Assembly (NCBI RefSeq): GCF_910594985.1
Contig: NZ_CAJVCE010000013.1
Location: 140,513-204,512, forward strand
Source of the DNA: Paenibacillus allorhizosphaerae
GTDB lineage: Bacteria > Bacillota > Bacilli > Paenibacillales > NBRC-103111
Direction of reading: 5' to 3'
DNA length: 64,000 nt
Below the pieces are notes generated by a model that saw only the letters and a program-made list of their open reading frames with translations, was not told the DNA's origin and made no database searches. Below, piece after piece: positions 17,207 through 24,540 of the stretch. Positions within the stretch are counted from its first letter, which is position 1; each line of letters begins with the position of its first letter. The translations under genes and the position numbers were made by a program.

Positions 17207-17434
17207 TTATCTTGTGAATTTGCCTGCCAATTGTTGCTCGGCGATTTGAACCAGACGGCGGGTAATGTTACCCCCGATTGCTCCAGCATCGCGAGTCGCC
17301 ATGAAGCCCATGTAGCCGTCTTGAGGAATTTGGATACCCAGCTCTTGAGCTACTTCATACTTCAACTGGTCCAAAGCTGCGTTAGCTTGTGGAACAACCA
17401 GTTGGTTGCTGCTGCGGGATTGTCCTGCTGCCAT
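17207..17434 (-). CDS. Alpha/beta-type small acid-soluble spore protein
   Basis: From ATG 17434 (GGAGGTG six bases upstream) the protein has 75 residues and contains the two conserved SASP blocks, LDQLKYEVAQELGI and NITRRLVQIAEQ, with the GPR-protease region between. SASPs coat DNA in the spore core, protect it from UV and heat and are degraded at germination. It is nearly identical to the second copy at 55003. A sigma-G-like -10 lies about 25 bases upstream of the start. Confidence 0.97.
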   Translation of the reverse strand: MAAGQSRSSNQLVVPQANAALDQLKYEVAQELGIQIPQDGYMGFMATRDAGAIGGNITRRLVQIAEQQLAGKFTR

Positions 17435-17458
17435 TGATATCACCTCCGTTTCATTAGG

Positions 17459-17487
17459 TAGTATGTACCAAAGCCGACTTTATACGC
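17459..17487 (-). promoter_or_regulatory. Candidate sigma-G promoter for ssp
   Basis: On the minus strand CATACTA (17465-17459) fits the sigma-G -10. The -35 is less certain: GTATA with a 15-bp spacer, or GCGTA with 17. Confidence 0.55.
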
Positions 17488-17534
17488 GAAAAAAAATTGG
17501 TAATTGTGTCCAATGTTTATAAGGGGGATTTCGA

Positions 17535-18044
17535 GTGACTTTTGTGCTGACTTGCAAAGGATGGTCGTTCGACGCCGATTTGCAAATTATACATGCCGAC
17601 GTCTATATGGAAGCCGAGGGCGAGATTGTCATCGATGAACCGTTATGCGTCGATGTGGGCTTGCCAGCGCTGCTGCTCAGCGCCAAAGAGAACGTCACGC
17701 CGGATCGGTGGGCAAACGCGAACGAGTGGCATCGGATGCCTTTTTTCGTATGCGGCTGCGGCGATCCGGAGTGCAGGGGCTATTCTTTTATCGTGAAGCA
17801 TCAAGCGGGTGGGGAGCGAATCGAGCTGGTGGAAGTGGAAGAGAAGCCGTCTCAGCCCTCTCGGGAACTCGGTCGGTATACGGTAGCTTTCGATGAATAC
17901 GTGTCCCAGGTCGAGGCGGTAGGGAGAGCGTTTCTCGATTTTGTGCAGCCGTTAGCCTATAAGCCTTATTATCAACATACGGTAGAGACCGTGAAACGGC
18001 TGCTCGGGGAGCTGGAGGCTGCACGGCGGTTCGAACGGAACTAG
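17535..18044 (+). CDS. Hypothetical protein with CGCGDPEC motif
   Basis: The 169-residue protein starts at GTG 17535, seven bases after AAGGGGG. Residues near 75-85 (CGCGDPECRGY) contain three cysteines and could bind metal. The rest is a mixed fold with a helical C-terminus (HTVETVKRLLGELEAARRF). I recognise no characterised homologue. It is a single gene closed by a bidirectional terminator. Confidence 0.65.
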   Translation: MTFVLTCKGWSFDADLQIIHADVYMEAEGEIVIDEPLCVDVGLPALLLSAKENVTPDRWANANEWHRMPFFVCGCGDPECRGYSFIVKHQAGGERIELVEVEEKPSQPSRELGRYTVAFDEYVSQVEAVGRAFLDFVQPLAYKPYYQHTVETVKRLLGELEAARRFERN

Positions 18045-18123
18045 GTTCCGCACCTTCTGACAGAGCATGCTGTTGTCCATGTTGGGGGTTCGGCCGGGTA
18101 GTACGCCGAACGGCAACCAACAG

Positions 18124-18171
18124 AAAAAGGAGCGCCTCGAACCACGACGGTGGCAAGAAGCGCTCCTTTTT
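18124..18171. terminator. Bidirectional terminator
   Basis: AAAAAGGAGCGC (18124-18135) pairs with GCGCTCCTTTTT (18160-18171). Confidence 0.8.
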
Positions 18172-18228
18172 CGTTCATCCGATCAAATCCGTGCGGGAAA
18201 ACCGTAAGTATGACGGAGGTGCACGGCT

Positions 18229-19038
18229 TTAGTCCGCATAGCTCTTCGCACGCTCAGCCATCCAGAGGCAGACGTCCCATAGATCGGACACCGGCTGCTT
18301 CGTAAACGGCAGCGTGTGCATATACCCCGGAGGCCCGAACTCCGGCGTCAACGTGAGCGCTTGCTGCCCTGCAGCGCTGCGGACTTTCACGATTTCTTTC
18401 CACCACGCTTCGTGAACGCTCAGCTCTTTGGCATATTCCGGCGCGGCCGGATGCGGCACCTGCGGGCCTTCCGCGTAACCGACGCGGGCATGAATATGGT
18501 AAGCTCGTTCGAACGCGAGCTTCAGGTTATCCTGCTGATCGGGCAGCAGCGATTCGCATACGCAGCACCAATGGCTGAAATCGGCCGTTATTTTCAGCTC
18601 GGGAAAATCTTTGAGCAGCGCAGCGGTGCTCCATGGCGTGAACATCGCGCGTCCCCGGTGCGTTTCGTGCGCGACCGGGATGCCGATCGCCCGCTCGACC
18701 GCCAGCGCTTTGTCAAAGAACTGCCGCTGCGCCTCGTACGGCATCGAATCTTTGGCGCTGTGGGAATTGATCAGCACCGGCTTGAAGCGGGCGGCGGCTT
18801 CCGCCTGCGCTTCAAACGAAGCGGCGTGATCGTCGCCTCGCGTATACACCATGGCGATATAGCTGAAATTGTATTGCGCGAGCAGCTCTTGAAAGCGGGA
18901 AGCATCTTCCTTTGCAGGCACACCCGTTTCTATGCCTTGATAGCAGCCGGCGGCCGCGATTTTGGCAAATTGCTCTTCCAGCGTCCCGTTCATTCCCCAT
19001 AGCGCTTTGTATAATGTGATCTGCGACAACCCATTCAC
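18229..19038 (-). CDS. Sugar phosphate isomerase/epimerase (AP endonuclease 2-like TIM barrel)
   Basis: The 269-residue protein has the xylose-isomerase-like TIM-barrel pattern: GCYQGIETGV near the N-terminus, the metal-site motifs VAHETHRGR (about 123-131) and ITADFSHWCC (about 150), HIHARVGYAEG with a His ligand, and LTPEFGPPGY with a late Glu. It should isomerise or epimerise a sugar or sugar phosphate. Start at GTG 19038 or TTG 19029; both share a GAGGTG region. It is divergent from the solute-binding lipoprotein at 19404, which suggests a role in the same sugar pathway. Confidence 0.85.
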   Translation of the reverse strand: MNGLSQITLYKALWGMNGTLEEQFAKIAAAGCYQGIETGVPAKEDASRFQELLAQYNFSYIAMVYTRGDDHAASFEAQAEAAARFKPVLINSHSAKDSMPYEAQRQFFDKALAVERAIGIPVAHETHRGRAMFTPWSTAALLKDFPELKITADFSHWCCVCESLLPDQQDNLKLAFERAYHIHARVGYAEGPQVPHPAAPEYAKELSVHEAWWKEIVKVRSAAGQQALTLTPEFGPPGYMHTLPFTKQPVSDLWDVCLWMAERAKSYAD

Positions 19039-19161
19039 CTCATTCTTAGCATTTGTGCGAATTAAACATTAGCAGCTCCGGAAATCGTCTTTCCCAAGCC
19101 GTCCTATTCCATTATTATCGAAAACAGGGAAAATCTCCAGTAAAAACGATGCGAAAAAGGA

Positions 19162-19262
19162 GTTAAATCCGGCATAACGGGAAGTTAAAAGCCGTGCATG
19201 ATGCCTCGCTGCGCCTTTTGGCAAGCGCTTTCTTGGCGGTGGCGGCGAATAAGTTAAAATTG
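19162..19262 (+). promoter_or_regulatory. Repeated GTTAAA-type motifs, possible AraC-family sites
   Basis: GTTAAATCCGG at 19162, GTTAAAAGCCG at 19184 (22 bp apart) and GTTAAAATTG at 19253 lie in the 365-bp gap before the solute-binding gene. Similar motifs stand before the GH105 gene and lplB. Confidence 0.4.
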
Positions 19263-19332
19263 AACGATAGCTTATCATGCCGTCGTGTCCGATAATCGGG
19301 TTGTAAACTTCACAAAACCAAAAAGCCAAACG

Positions 19333-19346
19333 TGAAAGCGGATACA
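19333..19346. promoter_or_regulatory. cre-like site
   Basis: TGAAAGCGGATACA matches the CcpA consensus TGWAANCGNTNWCA at 13 of 14 positions, 58 bases before the solute-binding gene start. This suggests carbon catabolite control. Confidence 0.5.
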
Positions 19347-19403
19347 CCTCAGTCAAGTGAAGTGGCAAACGTTCAGTAGAACAGAAGGAGGTCGGCTTTA
19401 AAG

Positions 19404-20924
19404 ATGACGGCAAACAAAAGCGTTGCACTGCTCGGCGCCGCAGTAATCGCAGCCGGGGCGATGACGGGGTGTGCGGGAGGCGGACAAGGAAAGCCGGCAG
19501 CCGGCAGCAACGGCGCTTCCCAGGACTCTGCACCGTTTCCGATTACGATGGCGGTGACGCAGGTGGGAGATATTCCGGCCAAGGGAAGCGAAATCGAGCA
19601 AGCGATTGAGAAGTACACGAATACGAAGCTGGACATTCAATGGATTCCGAGCGCGGCATATGATGAGAAAATCAACGTCATGATCGCCTCAAGCGAGCTG
19701 CCGAAGCTGCTCAAGGTCAAATACGTCCCGACGATTATCAGTTCCATCGAATCCGGTTTGTTTTGGGAGATCGGGCCGTATTTGAAAGATTATAAAAATT
19801 TGTCCGCGCAAGATCCGCAATACTACGACAATATCAAGGTTGGAGGCAAGCTGTACGGCATACCGACATACCGGGATATCGGGCGCGGCGCGATCGTGTA
19901 CCGCCAGGACTGGCTGGATAATCTCGGGCTCAAGCCGCCGACGACACTCGATGAATGGTACAACGTCCTGAAGGCGATGACGCTGAACGACCCGGACCGC
20001 AATGGAAAGAACGATACGTACGGCATGGTGCTGAGCAAAAAATACAACGACGGCGTGGCGTCCCTCACGACGCGCATCGCGGTCAGCCAGGGCGCTCCGA
20101 ACAAGTGGGCGGTGGAGAACGGCAAGTTTATACCGGAATTCGTCACCAAAGAATATACGGACGTCTTGAAGCTGTTCAAGCGGCTGTATGACGAGAAGCT
20201 GATCAACCAGGATTTCGCCGTATTCGACGATAGCGAAGTGGAGAAAGTATACGACGCGGGACGTGCAGGCGTGCGTGTGGCGGTAGCGCAAAATGCGAAG
20301 AGCATGCAGGACCGGCTCGTGAAAAATGTGCCGAGCGGCGTCTTCGACGTCATGAGCCCTACAGGACCGAAAGGCGTAAGAGTATCCGGCGAGAGCGGGA
20401 ACAACGGATTTTTCGTCATTCCGAAATCGACGGTAAAGACCGAAGCGGAGCTGAAGAAAGTGCTCGCCTTCCTCGATAAAATGATGGACGAGCCGATGTC
20501 TACGCTGCAAATGCGCGGCGTCGAGGGCAAACACTATGTGAAGGCGGACGGAAATAAGACCGAGTACAAAGATTTCTCCGCGTTTCAGCGCGAAGTGAAG
20601 CCGTACCGCGACAATTTGCTCAACATCGAGGGCTACAATGTGGCGCCGCTCAAAGATACGCCGCTTGGGGACAAGGGCAACCTGCTGGCGAAGGAAGGCA
20701 CGAAGCATGCCGTTCCGAATCCGGCGCTGACGCTGCCTTCGGGCACGTACTCGGAGCGGGGCAAAGAGCTGGAGCAAATGATTAACGATGCGCAAACCAA
20801 GTATATTATGGGAAAAATAGACGATGCCGGCTGGCAGGCGGAGATCGAGAAGTGGCGCAAAGCGGGCGGCGATAAAGTAATTAAAGAATACGAAGAGGCA
20901 TACGCCAAAGTGAATAAGAAATAA
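19404..20924 (+). CDS. Extracellular solute-binding lipoprotein, LplA-like (orphan copy 1)
   Basis: The 506-residue lipoprotein has a signal with lipobox MTGC (Cys about residue 23) and a binding domain beginning PFPITMAVTQVGDIPAKG. It contains DPDRNGKNDTYGM, a calcium-site-like Asp-rich loop common in Lpl/YtcQ binding proteins. Predicted role: capture of an oligosaccharide for an Lpl-type ABC importer. No permease is adjacent. It is closely related to the next gene and to the binding protein at 45763, which does have permeases. AAGGAGG precedes the ATG. Confidence 0.9.
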   Translation: MTANKSVALLGAAVIAAGAMTGCAGGGQGKPAAGSNGASQDSAPFPITMAVTQVGDIPAKGSEIEQAIEKYTNTKLDIQWIPSAAYDEKINVMIASSELPKLLKVKYVPTIISSIESGLFWEIGPYLKDYKNLSAQDPQYYDNIKVGGKLYGIPTYRDIGRGAIVYRQDWLDNLGLKPPTTLDEWYNVLKAMTLNDPDRNGKNDTYGMVLSKKYNDGVASLTTRIAVSQGAPNKWAVENGKFIPEFVTKEYTDVLKLFKRLYDEKLINQDFAVFDDSEVEKVYDAGRAGVRVAVAQNAKSMQDRLVKNVPSGVFDVMSPTGPKGVRVSGESGNNGFFVIPKSTVKTEAELKKVLAFLDKMMDEPMSTLQMRGVEGKHYVKADGNKTEYKDFSAFQREVKPYRDNLLNIEGYNVAPLKDTPLGDKGNLLAKEGTKHAVPNPALTLPSGTYSERGKELEQMINDAQTKYIMGKIDDAGWQAEIEKWRKAGGDKVIKEYEEAYAKVNKK

Positions 20925-20939
20925 AGGGGAACGACAGCG

Positions 20940-22475
20940 ATGACTTACAAGGCGGGATATAAAAAATGGACGGCTGCGGCATGCGCGATGACGATCACGG
21001 CAAGCCTATTAGCCGGATGCGCAGACAGCGGCGGGAAGAACACGGGCGGCCAAGCCGCGGGAAAAGAGGATAACGGGCCGTTTCCGATCACGATGGCGCT
21101 GATGCAGGTAGGGGACATTCCGGCGAAAGGAAACGAAGTCGAGCAGGCGATCGAGAAGTATACGAACACGAAGCTCGATATTCAGTGGATTCCCCAGTCG
21201 GCTTATGACGAGAAAATCAATGTGATGGTCGCTTCGAACGAAATGCCGAAGATCGTCAAGCTGAATTACGTCCCGACCACGGTCGGCGCCGTTCAGTCCG
21301 GCTTGTTTTGGGAAATCGGGCCGTATTTGAAAGAATACAAGAACTTGGCCGCGCAAGATCCGCAGCATTTCCAGAACATTTCGGTGGAGGGCAAAATCTA
21401 CGGTGTGCCAAACTTTCGCGACATCGGACGGGCGGCGATCGTCTTCCGTAAAGATTGGCTGAATGTGCTGGGCATGAAGGTGCCGACGACGCTGGACGAG
21501 TGGTATACGGTGCTCAAGGCGATGACCTTGAACGATCCGGATAAGAACGGCAAGAACGATACGTACGGCACGGTGCTCTACAAAAAGTACAATGAAGGCA
21601 CGCAGCCGGTGTTGACCCGGATCGCCGTCAGCATCGGCGGAGTCAACCGGTGGGGAGCGGACAGTGCAGGCAAGCTGACGCCGGAGTTTATGACGAAGGA
21701 GTACATCGACGTCATGAAGCTGTTCCGCAAACTGTTCGAGGAGAAGCTGATCAACCAGGACTTCCCCGCATTCGACCCGTCGGAAGCCGACGCCATGATG
21801 GACGCCGGCCGCGTGGGCATGAAGCTGAACGGAGTGGCGCAGAACGGCAAAAGCTTCCAGGAACGTCTCGTGAAAAATGTGCCGAGCGGCGTAATCGACA
21901 TCGCACCATTTGCAGGTCCGCAGGGAGCGCGTCTGGCGGGCGAGCCGGGCAACTTCGGCTTCCTGGCGATTCCGATGTCTTCGGTGAAGACCGAAGCAGA
22001 GCTGAAGAAGGTACTGTCGTTCCTCGACAAGCTGATGGATGAGCCGATGTCTACGCTCCAAATGCGCGGTGTCGAGGGCAAACATTACGCGAAGGCGGAC
22101 GGCAAGACGGAATATAAAGATTTCAATGGCTTCCAGCGCGAAGTCAAGCCGTACCGTGATAATATGGTGAACGTGGAAGGCTACAACGTTGCGGCGCTGA
22201 AAGATACGCCGCTTGGCGAGAAAGGGACGACAATGGCGCGCGACGGCGGCAAGCTGGCCGTGCCGAACCCGGCGTTGACGCTCACATCGGCCATCTACAC
22301 GGAGCGGGGCAAAGAGCTGGACCAGATGATATGGGACGCGCAGACGAAGTACATCATGGGCAAGGTGGATGATGCCGGCTGGCAGGCCGAGGTCGACAAA
22401 TGGCGCAAAGCCGGCGGCGACCAGCTGATCAAGGAATATGAGGCGGCCTTTGCCAAATTTGGCAGCAAGAAATAA
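20940..22475 (+). CDS. Extracellular solute-binding lipoprotein, LplA-like (orphan copy 2)
   Basis: The 511-residue paralogue starts 15 bp after copy 1 and shares long identical blocks with it (for example EPMSTLQMRGVEGKHY). The lipobox is LAGC. The Asp-rich loop DPDKNGKNDTYG is kept. Differences cluster in the ligand-cleft region (GGVNRWGAD versus GAPNKWAVE), which suggests related but distinct ligands. It forms an operon with copy 1 and ends at a strong terminator. It must borrow permeases encoded elsewhere, perhaps LplB/LplC at 43806-45710. Confidence 0.9.
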   Translation: MTYKAGYKKWTAAACAMTITASLLAGCADSGGKNTGGQAAGKEDNGPFPITMALMQVGDIPAKGNEVEQAIEKYTNTKLDIQWIPQSAYDEKINVMVASNEMPKIVKLNYVPTTVGAVQSGLFWEIGPYLKEYKNLAAQDPQHFQNISVEGKIYGVPNFRDIGRAAIVFRKDWLNVLGMKVPTTLDEWYTVLKAMTLNDPDKNGKNDTYGTVLYKKYNEGTQPVLTRIAVSIGGVNRWGADSAGKLTPEFMTKEYIDVMKLFRKLFEEKLINQDFPAFDPSEADAMMDAGRVGMKLNGVAQNGKSFQERLVKNVPSGVIDIAPFAGPQGARLAGEPGNFGFLAIPMSSVKTEAELKKVLSFLDKLMDEPMSTLQMRGVEGKHYAKADGKTEYKDFNGFQREVKPYRDNMVNVEGYNVAALKDTPLGEKGTTMARDGGKLAVPNPALTLTSAIYTERGKELDQMIWDAQTKYIMGKVDDAGWQAEVDKWRKAGGDQLIKEYEAAFAKFGSKK

Positions 22476-22482
22476 CGGTTTG

Positions 22483-22524
22483 GGAAGTAAAGAGTACATG
22501 GTTGCTCTTTACTTCCTTTCTTTT
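22483..22524 (+). terminator. Terminator after the tandem solute-binding genes
   Basis: GGAAGTAAAGAG (22483-22494) pairs with CTCTTTACTTCC (22505-22516), then TTTCTTTT. Confidence 0.85.
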
Positions 22525-22612
22525 CGTGAGATAATGTTAACGTGAACAATAACAACGAATCGTCTTATGCTTGAACGTTTGCATCGTTAACTACACAGCG
22601 GGGGAATGCAGA

Positions 22613-23602
22613 ATGCTGCAAAAAATGAACAGAACGTTGGAAAAATGGATGCCGCTCATCACGCCGACGAGCGTGGTGCTCGGCATGCTGCTTACCGTGT
22701 GGCTCAAGCCTTACACGCCGTTCGTGCCGTGGATTTTTGCGTTTATTACGTTTGCAGGCAGCTTGAGCTTGAATCTAAAAGATTTGCAAAGAGTGATGAC
22801 GCATCCGCTCCCGATCATCGTATCGCTCGTGCTGCTGCACGCGATCATGCCGATGATTGCATGGGGGACGGGGCATCTGCTGCTGCCGGGCGATCCGCAG
22901 CTCATTACGGGGCTTGTGCTGCTGCTGGCGCTGCCGACGGGTATCGTCAGCTTTATGTGGGTTTCACTGTATAAAGGCAATATCGCTTTGACGCTGTCCA
23001 TCATTTTGATCGACACGCTGCTGTCCCCTTTTATCGTCCCCGGCGTCATGTCGCTGATCGTCGGCGCGAATGTGGATATGGACGTGCTCGGCATGATGAA
23101 GGGGCTATTGATCATGGTGGTGGCGCCATCCGTGATCGGCATGCTGCTTAACCAGTGGACCGGGGGGCAAGTCAAAACCGTCCTCGGTCCGCGGCTTGCG
23201 CCGTTTTCCAAAATCGGCCTCGCGGTCGTAATTATGATCAACAGTGCCTTCGTTGCGCCTTATTTTACGGGCATCAACCTGAAGCTGGTGTGGCTGGCCG
23301 CCGTTATTATCGTCGTGGTCGCGTTCGGCTACATCGGCGGCTATTATTTGACGAGAGCGCTCGGTTGGGGGAAGGACCTGGCCATCACGATGACATTCAA
23401 CTGCGGGATGCGCAACATCAGCGCCGGAGCCGTGCTGGCGATCGCTTACTTCCCGCCGACGGTCGCGATGCCCGTCATCATCGGGATGCTGTTCCAGCAG
23501 ATGATGGCTTCCTTCTTCGGCCACTTCTTTCTGGCGGATCGGAAGAAAAGGGCCCAGCATGGCGCCGGGCAGATCGCCGGAGGCGTTACGAAGCATTCGT
23601 AG
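22613..23602 (+). CDS. Bile acid:sodium symporter family transporter
   Basis: From ATG 22613 (GGGGGA eight bases upstream) the protein has 329 residues and about ten membrane helices. It carries the BASS-family pattern: FAGSLSLNLKDLQR, LLLALPTGIVSFMWVSLYKGN and the crossover motif TFNCGMRNISAGAVLA. Bacterial members move organic acids such as pantoate or keto acids with sodium, so the substrate is open. It is a single gene downstream of the solute-binding pair's terminator. Confidence 0.85.
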   Translation: MLQKMNRTLEKWMPLITPTSVVLGMLLTVWLKPYTPFVPWIFAFITFAGSLSLNLKDLQRVMTHPLPIIVSLVLLHAIMPMIAWGTGHLLLPGDPQLITGLVLLLALPTGIVSFMWVSLYKGNIALTLSIILIDTLLSPFIVPGVMSLIVGANVDMDVLGMMKGLLIMVVAPSVIGMLLNQWTGGQVKTVLGPRLAPFSKIGLAVVIMINSAFVAPYFTGINLKLVWLAAVIIVVVAFGYIGGYYLTRALGWGKDLAITMTFNCGMRNISAGAVLAIAYFPPTVAMPVIIGMLFQQMMASFFGHFFLADRKKRAQHGAGQIAGGVTKHS

Positions 23603-23839
23603 CACGTAACGAACGAACTTCCGACAGCCGGGTAGAACGGGCCGGCGCGGCAAATTCGACGACTGTGCGTCAAACCGAGCCATTCGGGGTAATACATTGT
23701 AGGTCTGTCTGGAACGAAGCTTGCTGCGGCTTTGATGGCCGCCTCTGTTGTGCCAATGAATTCCAAAACCGACTGAAAGATGACCTGGTTTACGAACCGT
23801 TATAGTACACCAAGTTTCGGAATCTGGAGGTATTGGGCT

Positions 23840-23998
23840 ATGTCTGTACCGAACACGTCGATAGCCGACAAGAACCTGGACGAGAACTGGGTTAGTTTGA
23901 TGCTTGCGGCTCGCAAAATCGGGCTGTCCAAAGAGGAAGTCCGACAGTTCTTTCGTGAATGCAAAGAAAACCAAATATCCGACAAAAAGCGCCATTAA
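23840..23998 (+). CDS. sinI: SinI-like antirepressor
   Basis: The 52-residue protein starts at ATG 23840, nine bases after GGAGG. The segment LDENWVSLMLAARKIGLSKE matches the SinI dimerisation domain of Bacillus subtilis (LDQEWVELMVEAKEANISPE). SinI binds SinR and blocks DNA binding, which releases biofilm-matrix genes. It lies 153 bp before a sinR-like gene, as in Bacillus, but is separated from it by a terminator, so the two can be transcribed independently. The adjacent polysaccharide locus is the likely target system. Confidence 0.8.
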   Translation: MSVPNTSIADKNLDENWVSLMLAARKIGLSKEEVRQFFRECKENQISDKKRH

Positions 23999-24038
23999 AA
24001 AAGAAAACATTCGACAATTTGCGTGTTTTCTTTTTTTT
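23997..24038 (+). terminator. Terminator between sinI and sinR
   Basis: AAAAAAGAAAACA (23997-24009) pairs with TGTTTTCTTTTTT (from 24024). The 5' arm overlaps the sinI stop codon. Confidence 0.85.
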
Positions 24039-24047
24039 CATCGCAAC

Positions 24048-24072
24048 TGATAGCGCTTACAATGGGTATAAT
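24048..24072. promoter_or_regulatory. cre site and -10 element before sinR
   Basis: The minus strand of 24048-24061 reads TGTAAGCGCTATCA, a 14-of-14 match to TGWAANCGNTNWCA. TATAAT at 24067-24072 is the likely -10 of sinR; no clear -35 is seen. An inverted repeat TTGTTA/TAACAA (24102-24122) follows and may be an operator. Confidence 0.55.
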
Positions 24073-24151
24073 AAATATAGCATCCACAAAACCATCATTT
24101 TTTGTTAATATATTGATAACAATTAAAGGCAGAAAAAAGGGGTCTCAAGCG

Positions 24152-24487
24152 ATGATCGGCAACAAAGTGAAGCAGCTGCGAATGCAACAGGGACTAACCC
24201 TTAGCGAACTGGCGGAAAGAGCGGGAGTAGCCAAGTCCTATTTGAGCTCGATCGAGCGGGATATCCAATCGAATCCTTCGATCCATTTTCTCGAGAAAAT
24301 TTGCGCCGTGCTGGGTGTTCCTCTCGAAACGTTCCTGCAGGAGAAGCATCCGCCCGCCGGGGAGCCGCTCGACGAGGATTGGCTTTCCCTTGTTCGGGAA
24401 GCGATGGGTTCCGGCATCAGCAAGGAGCAGTTCGCGGAGTTTTTGGAATTTAACAAATGGCGCAATAATCAGCGCAGTCCCAAATAA
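24152..24487 (+). CDS. sinR: SinR-like transcriptional regulator
   Basis: The 111-residue protein has an N-terminal XRE helix-turn-helix (GLTLSELAERAGVAKSYLSS, residues about 15-34) almost identical to SinR, and a C-terminal SinI/SinR-type dimerisation domain (LDEDWLSLVREAMGSGISKE). It should repress biofilm or surface-polymer genes and be titrated by SinI. The start at 24152 has AAGGGG about ten bases upstream. It is a paralogue of the gene at 32175-32516. The convergent glycosidase-like gene begins its stop codon inside the shared terminator. Confidence 0.88.
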   Translation: MIGNKVKQLRMQQGLTLSELAERAGVAKSYLSSIERDIQSNPSIHFLEKICAVLGVPLETFLQEKHPPAGEPLDEDWLSLVREAMGSGISKEQFAEFLEFNKWRNNQRSPK

Positions 24488-24501
24488 GGGGAACGTCCAC
24501 C

Positions 24502-24540
24502 ACAAAAAATCCTTCCTAATCGCTTAGGAAGGATTTTTTG
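24502..24540. terminator. Bidirectional terminator
   Basis: CAAAAAATCCTTCCTAA (24502-24518) pairs with TTAGGAAGGATTTTTTG (24524-24540). Its right arm overlaps the stop codon of the convergent gene. Confidence 0.85.
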
